NCBI GenBank assembly: GCA_937900435.1
Contig: CALCEG010000026.1
Coordinates: 1 to 7,272, forward strand
Direction of reading: 5' to 3'
Length of the DNA stretch: 7,272 nt
Origin: an uncultured Alphaproteobacteria bacterium
GTDB taxonomy: Bacteria; Pseudomonadota; Alphaproteobacteria; Rs-D84
Position numbers and translations under genes: made by a program. Numbering within the stretch: position 1 is the stretch's first letter; each line of letters starts with the position of its first letter. Below the pieces are notes generated by a model that saw nothing but the letters and a program-made list of their open reading frames with translations, was not told where the DNA came from and did no database searches. This document shows, piece after piece, positions 1 through 4,603 of this stretch.

Positions 1-132
1 AAGAAGCAGAAGAAGCAAAAAAAAAAAATAACTAGTACGTGCGAAGATGGGCTTGTGGATGTTGATGGAATTTGCGTGCCGGCGGCTTATGCAGGTGGTA
101 CCGTAATAATAGGCGAAAAAATAAAAAAATAA
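1..132 (+). CDS. C-terminal end of an unknown protein, cut by the window edge
   Basis: The frame is open from base 1 and ends at a TAA at 130-132, giving the last 43 residues. It begins with a Lys/Gln-rich stretch (KKQKKQKKK), part of which is encoded by a run of 12 A's at 17-28. This is followed by a small cysteine loop, TCEDGLVDVDGICVP, then a hydrophobic patch and a lysine-rich end. The stop lies 3 nt before the ATG of the next gene, so the two are probably co-transcribed. The Cys-loop resembles one in the tail of the VirB10-like protein in this window (TCMDGSLPDANGCC), a weak hint of an envelope or secretion-related protein. I do not recognise the family, and the body of the gene lies outside the window. 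Confidence 0.6.
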   Translation, partial: KKQKKQKKKITSTCEDGLVDVDGICVPAAYAGGTVIIGEKIKK

Positions 133-135
133 AAA

Positions 136-921
136 ATGAAATCGAAAAAAGTACTTTTTATGAAAAAAATATTTATTTTGCCACTGGTGATGGGGTTGTT
201 TTCTGGCGCGCCGGCAATGTCGGCGGATAATGGTTGCGAAGATAATGAATATGTAATCTCAGAACTGGCGCTGTGTTCAACACATGCATATAATATCAAC
301 CAGACAGCAAATCCAACAACAGCAGATCAAAAACAGTTAATGAACGATGTTATTGCAATGAAAACAACCGTAATAACACAACAGTTGTACAAACAGTACG
401 AACAGCTGGATTCAATGCTGGCGCGCTTTAAAACCCAACTTGAAAAGGCGGTGTTGACTGATACGCTGGCGGCGGCTGGTGCCAAGAAAGACGATGACGA
501 TAGTGGCGGTGGCTCTTACCGTTCGAATGATAAATATATCGTTTTAAATGGGGCGGAAAATTGTTTGAAAACCTGGTCATCTGGTCAGGAAGCTGCGCTG
601 GAATGTCTGGGTCGAAATGTTTCGCTGGTTATATCAACCGTAAACAACGGCAGTTTAAGCGATGCGCGCAAACAACTGAAACAAGATATCCAGGCAATGG
701 AAAGCATTTTAGGCAACGATAAGTTTGTGTGCAAAGGAGAAGATGACGACACATGTGATAGTAACTGTAAGAAATTTATGAGTGGTGCTGACACAAAGAA
801 AGATGCTGTCTTGCAATGTTCGTATACATTGGTTGCTAAGATAAACCAAGCCAAAGAAACCAACAAGAAAGGCAACCAACAACAGCCATATATGTGGGCG
901 CCAGTACCAATGGGACAATAA
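136..921 (+). CDS. Secreted cysteine-containing protein, function unknown
   Basis: 261 residues from the first ATG. A second in-frame ATG at 160 gives a tidier signal peptide (MKKIFILPLVMGLFSGAPAMSA, cleavage after A-M-S-A). Neither start has a clear Shine-Dalgarno; I kept 136 because it sits 3 nt after the upstream stop, which suggests translational coupling. The mature part begins DNGCEDNEY and has cysteines in pairs or clusters (CEDNEYVISELALC, CLKTWSSGQEAALEC, CKGEDDDTCDSNC), as expected of a disulfide-bonded periplasmic protein. Helical stretches (ITQQLYKQYEQLDSMLARFK and SDARKQLKQDIQAMESIL) flank a D/G/S-rich linker. The first helix faintly recalls VirB5-type minor pilins, and a T4SS block lies in the same window, but this is not enough for a name. 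The 3' end is overlapped antisense by the extended frame 585-1421, which is probably non-functional there. Confidence 0.82.
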   Translation: MKSKKVLFMKKIFILPLVMGLFSGAPAMSADNGCEDNEYVISELALCSTHAYNINQTANPTTADQKQLMNDVIAMKTTVITQQLYKQYEQLDSMLARFKTQLEKAVLTDTLAAAGAKKDDDDSGGGSYRSNDKYIVLNGAENCLKTWSSGQEAALECLGRNVSLVISTVNNGSLSDARKQLKQDIQAMESILGNDKFVCKGEDDDTCDSNCKKFMSGADTKKDAVLQCSYTLVAKINQAKETNKKGNQQQPYMWAPVPMGQ

Positions 922-1421
922 GAAACACTTTTCGCACACCTATACAGCAAGAATACATTTCCCCACCCACACACCCACGTCATTCCCGCGCATCGGGCCC
1001 CACTCACCCATTCGTCATTCCCGCGCAGGCGGGAATTCAGTGCCCCGCAGGGACAAACACGCTCACCTTCGTCATTCCCGCGTATCAGGCCCCACAAAAA
1101 CTTATACAGCGCGTATGGTGTCTGTATTCGCCTGTTTTTTATCCCCAGAACTTTTTTAGTTAATTGCACGCAAGTTAACTCGCGCCCCGTTTTTACATCA
1201 TTTGTCACGCAATCCTGCACAATAAATTCCCAACCATATTCCCCCAGAATTTTTAAATCCCGCCATTTCAGCAGGATTTTTACAATACTTTTTCTGTTCA
1301 CAAATTGCCAGATTTCCAGCCCATCATTTTTTATCAATATTGGCGCAACGTGTTTAAATTTTCGACAAAAAATTCTGGGCATAATTTTAGACGTCTTTTT
1401 ACTAAACGCGATAATAATCAT
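585..1421 (-). CDS. Small papain-fold-like protein, probably phage-related, with C-terminus lost into a repeat
   Basis: The start chosen is the third in-frame ATG (1419-1421): AAAAGGA at 1431-1437 lies 9 nt upstream and overlaps the stop of the preceding gene, so the two are probably coupled. Earlier ATGs at 1430 and 1448 leave no room for it or overlap the upstream gene. Residues 1-109 look like a real protein, MIIIAFSKKTSKIMPRIFCR then KFKHVAPI (His24), RDLKILGEYGWEF, TCVQLTKKVLGI (Cys84) and TPYALYKFL. An early His in a (K/S)HV context and a late Cys before a helix recall circularly permuted NlpC/P60-like folds (YiiX type), but this is inference. From residue 110 the frame reads through the repeat cluster and then antisense to the gene at 136-921 until 585. 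That part has no protein-like character, so the true product probably ended near 1095. It could equally be called a 3'-damaged gene. Confidence 0.6.
   Translation of the reverse strand: MIIIAFSKKTSKIMPRIFCRKFKHVAPILIKNDGLEIWQFVNRKSIVKILLKWRDLKILGEYGWEFIVQDCVTNDVKTGRELTCVQLTKKVLGIKNRRIQTPYALYKFLWGLIRGNDEGERVCPCGALNSRLRGNDEWVSGARCAGMTWVCGWGNVFLLYRCAKSVSYCPIGTGAHIYGCCWLPFLLVSLAWFILATNVYEHCKTASFFVSAPLINFLQLLSHVSSSSPLHTNLSLPKMLSIAWISCFSCLRASLKLPLFTVDITSETFRPRHSSAAS
977..1095. repeat. Cluster of three short interspersed repeats with one dRS3-like palindrome
   Basis: The 13-mer CGTCATTCCCGCG occurs at 978-990, 1013-1025 and 1070-1082. Copies 1 and 3 share 26 nt with two differences (both continue into GGCCCCAC). 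Copy 2 carries a perfect inverted repeat at 1017-1036, ATTCCCGC-GCAG-GCGGGAAT. This fits the ATTCCC-N8-GGGAAT consensus of the Neisseria dRS3 element, and similar G+C-rich palindromes are dispersed in many proteobacteria. The block is C-rich compared with its A+T-rich surroundings. Read on the minus strand it encodes RGNDE, typical of such repeats caught inside open frames. It separates two convergent genes. A role as transcription end hairpin, integration target or REP-like mobile unit is inference. Confidence 0.8.
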
Positions 1422-1430
1422 AACATTCAT

Positions 1431-1437
1431 TCCTTTT
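1431..1437 (-). promoter_or_regulatory. Ribosome binding site deciding the start at 1421
   Basis: AAAAGGA on the minus strand, 9 nt before the ATG at 1419-1421. It overlaps the TAA (1436-1438) of the upstream gene, giving TAAAAGGA, a typical stop/SD overlap for coupled translation. It argues against the two upstream in-frame ATGs. Confidence 0.6.
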
Positions 1438-1777
1438 ATTCTATCCATCCGCGTTTTTGTGCGGCGGTGTTAAGTATGTTCATTGCGTGTTCCCAAATTA
1501 CCACTGCGTGATTTTCCGCCCAGATATGTTGGTGTGGTGCGCGCCGTTTATCGCCAAACTTCTTCATTACACTCAGTTCATTATCGGTCAGTTTTCCACA
1601 CAGATACAGTTTAGTAATCAGCGTTTCCACGTCCAGTATTTCGCAAGGCCGGCGTGTTTGCGCCCCCCGTCTGCGCAGTACATCGTTTTGCACAGACTTA
1701 GAATACAAGAACCAGAACCATAACTGTTCTGCGGATTGGAATTTTTCTGTTGTGATGGTTGCCAATAATTGTGTCAT
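1436..1777 (-). CDS. Small conserved-looking helical protein, phage-associated style, function unknown
   Basis: 113 residues starting at an ATG with a strong Shine-Dalgarno, AAAGGAG, 8 nt upstream. It has no signal peptide or membrane segment, so it should be cytoplasmic. The N-terminal part is aromatic-rich (EQLWFWFLYSKS). The middle is basic, then RRPCEILDVETLITKLYLCG, LTDNELSVMKKFGDKRRAPH and a final helix ending in AAQKRGWIE. The order 'RRPCE-LDVE, LT-x-x-x-L-x-V-x-x-x-G-x-x-x-RAP, W-x-x-A-M-x-x-L' is one I associate with small sigma/HTH-like proteins near phage genes in alphaproteobacteria, from memory only. No DNA-binding motif is certain. It shares a transcript with the downstream gene starting at 1421 (14 nt from stop to start). 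A promoter fits at 1827-1855. Confidence 0.78.
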   Translation of the reverse strand: MTQLLATITTEKFQSAEQLWFWFLYSKSVQNDVLRRRGAQTRRPCEILDVETLITKLYLCGKLTDNELSVMKKFGDKRRAPHQHIWAENHAVVIWEHAMNILNTAAQKRGWIE

Positions 1778-1826
1778 TTTTCTTTCTCCTTTGTTTTTTT
1801 GATTTAATTTAATTTTGTTGTTTATA

Positions 1827-1855
1827 TATATAGCCTAAGAAAAGATTCTTGTAAA
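1827..1855 (-). promoter_or_regulatory. Sigma-70-type promoter for the two-gene unit 1777-1098
   Basis: On the minus strand, a -35 of TTTACA (1850-1855) and a -10 of TATATA (1827-1832) are separated by exactly 17 nt. A start near 1820 would give a leader of about 43 nt carrying the AAAGGAG site. The A+T-rich background lowers the weight of the match. Confidence 0.5.
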
Positions 1856-1871
1856 ACATTACAACCAGTGG

Positions 1872-1932
1872 TTGAATCGCGAATCGAAAATCCGATTCAA
1901 ACCGCGAATTTCGCAAAACGCCAGCGAATCGA
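1872..1932. promoter_or_regulatory. Possible operator cluster: inverted repeats and three GCGAAT boxes
   Basis: TTGAATCG (1872-1879) and CGATTCAA (1893-1900) form an 8-bp inverted repeat. GCGAATTTCGC (1904-1914) is an 11-nt palindrome. GCGAATCGA occurs exactly twice, at 1879-1887 and 1924-1932. The GCGAAT boxes therefore start at 1879, 1904 and 1924. The cluster lies directly upstream of the -35 of the small gene pair, so a regulator-binding role is plausible but unproven. Confidence 0.35.
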
Positions 1933-1969
1933 TTTTTTTTCAAAAAAAGGCATTTATATTTATTTTTAT

Positions 1970-1995
1970 AAAAAAAGCGTGCAACAATGGCACGC
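1970..1995 (-). terminator. Rho-independent terminator, minus strand
   Basis: On the minus strand GCGTGC (1990-1995), a 7-nt loop and GCACGC (1977-1982) form a 6-bp stem followed by a run of T's (1971-1976). It lies about 60 nt beyond the virB10 terminator with no gene between, so it could be a back-up stop protecting the downstream promoter region. Confidence 0.55.
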
Positions 1996-2051
1996 GTAAA
2001 ACATAATAATAACAGATACAATTCAATAACATCCTTTTAGTTTATTTAATT

Positions 2052-2080
2052 AACAAAAAGCCCGCCAAAATGGCGGGCGG
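2052..2080 (-). terminator. Rho-independent terminator of the virB8-virB9-virB10 unit
   Basis: On the minus strand GCCCGCC (2072-2078), loop ATTTT and GGCGGGC (2060-2066) form a perfect 7-bp G+C-rich stem followed by TTTTT (2055-2059). It begins 3 nt after the virB10 stop codon and marks the end of the operon. Confidence 0.9.
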
Positions 2081-2081
2081 T

Positions 2082-4559
2082 TTATAATATTGGGGGAAAG
2101 CAATCGCCACCACCTTCGGGGCAACAGTTGAATCCCATATCACCCATATCGGTATAGATTTCACCAGCGCAACAACCATTTGCATCTGGCAAACTGCCAT
2201 CCATACAGGTCAACGCGGCATCTTCTGGTTCCATTACTGGTGCGGCTGGCGTTTCGTATGGGTTAACTACGCTGCCGTCATCGTTATACTGTATTCCCAG
2301 AATTTCTTGTTTAAATTCTTGTGATTCTGGACCACCCAAATCCTGAACCTTCTGTTCGTACTGCTGTTTTTGGTCTTTTCTATATTCATCATATTGCAGT
2401 GATTTCTTTGATTGATAGTTCATAGATTCGCACCACAATTTTAATGTTGTGTACGAGTATCCACCGCAAGGTGACATCTTTCCATCTGTTCCTGGCATAC
2501 ATTCTTCTTTGACACGATGTAATCCATTTGAATCTTCTGTGCAGTATTCCATTGCGCCAAAAGAACGGGCTTGTCCTTGCCATGTGCCATCGCCTTCGTT
2601 TATTGTAAAATTATGCAATGGGTTGTTTTCCAATCCCTTACCGACGTCGTATCTGTTGCCAGCGTCATCATATCCCAACGAGCATTTTTTCCCGTCATCT
2701 TCGCCACAAGACGCGACTAAATCAACTGGTGAATAAACTGTGATACGCGTTCCTGCGGCAACTGTAAATGGTGGTACTGATTTATCCATCATATCCAGCA
2801 TTAATTTTTGTGCGACTTGATTCCACGCGGTAATAATTTCATTTTTTGCCAGTTCTGACGAGCGCACTGTCCCACTTTGTACAACTGTATTATTGTCTAA
2901 ATCAATTTGATTAACAAACGCATCTGCCACTGGGTTAATCAGGTTAATTGCCGCCGGTACAAACGCAGTTATCATCGGCATAAAGAATTGTTCCAGATAG
3001 TCTGTACTGCCGCGTCCCAATACTCCTTCGCGTCCCTGGGCATCGCCAGAAAACGGCTGATTATTGTTAAAATTATACTCCATTCCATTTGGTAATATAA
3101 ATTGATACCATTTAATGCTCATACGTCCAATCGATGCGTATGGTCCTGGTAAATCGCCTGTTACATAGCCCAGCATCAGTGTCCCTGCTGGTATAATAAC
3201 ATTACGCCCAGAATCAGAATAAACATTTCTGTCAACGGTTGCACGCACTGGCAAGAAACTATTTCTTAATGCTTCGGGATCTGCACGCACTTCTGATACG
3301 ATTGTTGCAGGAATTGGTTTAAATTGTCGCAACAGAAACTGTCTGTCGTACGGTTGTGTTGGTTTCTTTGTTCCATCTGGGCCACCAGATCCCAAATACA
3401 CATTATCATCGGCTATTTTCTCGCGCGGTTTCACAAATTTTTGCCCAGACGGAGACGCTTTCCCCATTAAACCAGAACCTTGTGGGGTATCGATTTGTTG
3501 TGCGCGAATAACTTCTTTTATCGCTGGTCGATTAGCTAAGTTTGGCATTATGCGTTTACTAATTGTAGACAATCCAATATGTTCCGCATCTGTTCCGATT
3601 TTTTTACCATCATCATCTGTAATAATACCATTGTCTGGGTTATAAGTACCTTCGGCATTTTTACATTCTGTATCTGAAAAAGGATGATAATAATACGCAC
3701 CCCCCGATGGTTTTACCCAACCGATTTGTTTGCCTGATGTGCCGTACGCAGGAAACGCAAAGTCTGAACATCCATCAGGAATAACGATTTTCTCTTCTTT
3801 TTTTTCTTTTTTAGGCTTCTTTTTTTCGATACTCGCAGACGGTGCCAGTGTTTCAACACTACGTTTTATTTCTTCTTTTACAGGCAGTGGTTCTTCTTCT
3901 ATCTCTGGTTCGTATGTTGGTTCTTCTTCAACCTCTACCTCTGGTTCGTATATTGGTTCTTCTTCAATTTCTGGTTCCGGCTCAGAAACTGGTTCTGATT
4001 TTGGTGTTGGTACCGGCATTGACGCAGGTTCTGTTTTTGGTGCTTGCGCCCCCAGTGTCAAAACGATTTTAGATTCGCGTTTCATATCTTTTTGTTGACC
4101 TGCATCGTGCCATTCAACAAACAAAGAAGTGTTTGTTACAGGTTGAGCTGTTGTTGGTTCATACGTCAGAATTATTTTGCACCCAACAATTTTGTTAATC
4201 GGCCTAATTTGAGTACAAGTCTGATTAACGCTTAATCCGTTTATTTCTGTATGTCGATTAACAGCCAATACATTAACAGGACCTGTTGCACTGATGTTTA
4301 TTTCCTGTGTTTTTTTATCGCCGACCAACACTTCGCCCCAGTTAACAACATCTGGGTCGATTTTGATTTCCGCAGGCGCCTTATCGATATCTGTCAAGTC
4401 GGCTTTCTTTCCGCTACCCCCAAACAGTAACGTCAATAATATCAGCACCACGACAAACGCCGCCGCCATCAACAACCATTGGACACGTTTTGGTGTGTCT
4501 TTCATTGCTTCTGATAAGTGCTTTTTCAACGCAGAAAGTTTTTCTTTTATCTTGGCCAT
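2082..4559 (-). CDS. virB10: VirB10/TrbI-family T4SS core protein with ASH-like domain and Cys-rich tail
   Basis: VirB10 spans the envelope and joins the inner-membrane platform to the outer-membrane ring. Order along the 825 residues: short basic cytoplasmic N-terminus; membrane helix 27-47; Ig-like domain about 64-170 (NWGEVLVG...C115...C127-KIILTYEP...KIVLTLGA, reading like ASH/'choice-of-anchor D'); Pro/Glu stalk about 176-230; Lys-rich segment 245-258; an unknown region with C264 and C299; and the VirB10 barrel about 416-616. Barrel motifs are VRATVDRNVYSDSGRNVIIP, AGTLMLGY, SIKWYQFILPNGMEY and FTVAAGTRITVYSPVDL, with antenna-type helices about 517-590. Residues 617-825 are an extra tail with 12 cysteines and a coiled-coil-like stretch (716-755). 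Typical VirB10s are about 400-480 residues and end soon after the barrel. The start has only a weak SD (AGGCG, 8 nt). It lies 44 nt after virB9. DotG was considered, but the neighbours fit VirB8/VirB9 better. Confidence 0.88.
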   Translation of the reverse strand: MAKIKEKLSALKKHLSEAMKDTPKRVQWLLMAAAFVVVLILLTLLFGGSGKKADLTDIDKAPAEIKIDPDVVNWGEVLVGDKKTQEINISATGPVNVLAVNRHTEINGLSVNQTCTQIRPINKIVGCKIILTYEPTTAQPVTNTSLFVEWHDAGQQKDMKRESKIVLTLGAQAPKTEPASMPVPTPKSEPVSEPEPEIEEEPIYEPEVEVEEEPTYEPEIEEEPLPVKEEIKRSVETLAPSASIEKKKPKKEKKEEKIVIPDGCSDFAFPAYGTSGKQIGWVKPSGGAYYYHPFSDTECKNAEGTYNPDNGIITDDDGKKIGTDAEHIGLSTISKRIMPNLANRPAIKEVIRAQQIDTPQGSGLMGKASPSGQKFVKPREKIADDNVYLGSGGPDGTKKPTQPYDRQFLLRQFKPIPATIVSEVRADPEALRNSFLPVRATVDRNVYSDSGRNVIIPAGTLMLGYVTGDLPGPYASIGRMSIKWYQFILPNGMEYNFNNNQPFSGDAQGREGVLGRGSTDYLEQFFMPMITAFVPAAINLINPVADAFVNQIDLDNNTVVQSGTVRSSELAKNEIITAWNQVAQKLMLDMMDKSVPPFTVAAGTRITVYSPVDLVASCGEDDGKKCSLGYDDAGNRYDVGKGLENNPLHNFTINEGDGTWQGQARSFGAMEYCTEDSNGLHRVKEECMPGTDGKMSPCGGYSYTTLKLWCESMNYQSKKSLQYDEYRKDQKQQYEQKVQDLGGPESQEFKQEILGIQYNDDGSVVNPYETPAAPVMEPEDAALTCMDGSLPDANGCCAGEIYTDMGDMGFNCCPEGGGDCFPPIL
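3886..3985 (-). repeat. In-frame 36-bp tandem repeat coding the VirB10 acidic stalk
   Basis: The TCTGGTTCGTAT-type unit recurs at 3904 and 3940 with a 36-nt period, and partial units flank it (a variant TCTGGTTCCGG starts near 3970). One unit encodes 12 residues of the form EEEP-x-YEPE(I/V). Copy number could change by slippage without breaking the frame, altering the length of the periplasmic stalk. Confidence 0.7.
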
Positions 4560-4603
4560 TTTGTCTACGCCTGTATTTTTTTCTTTAGCGGTTAATATTC
4601 TGT

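Larger units (their letters stand above)
1778..2081. other. Intergenic regulatory region of 304 nt
   Basis: It contains no credible gene. Minus-strand 70-codon frame 1809-2021 has no protein-like features and overlaps the promoter and a terminator. Reading from 1778 upward, it holds the ribosome binding site and promoter of the small gene pair. Above these is a 54-nt zone of inverted repeats and GCGAAT boxes (1879-1932). Then come two minus-strand hairpin terminators, the one at 2052-2080 belonging to virB10. The rest is A+T-rich filler. Confidence 0.7.

Noticed and set aside
977..1095. Possible CRISPR array from three copies of CGTCATTCCCGCG
   Set aside because: The spacing is unequal (35 and 57 nt), the repeat is only 13 nt, and copies 1 and 3 share sequence beyond it. 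These are dispersed palindromic repeats.
1809..2021. 70-codon minus-strand frame with a possible start at 2021
   Set aside because: Its product is low-complexity and unlike a folded protein, and it runs through a terminator hairpin and the promoter of the small gene pair.
3730..4098. Ser/Gly-rich plus-strand frame of 122 codons
   Set aside because: It is a shadow of the Pro/Glu repeat stalk of virB10 on the other strand, with no ribosome binding site.
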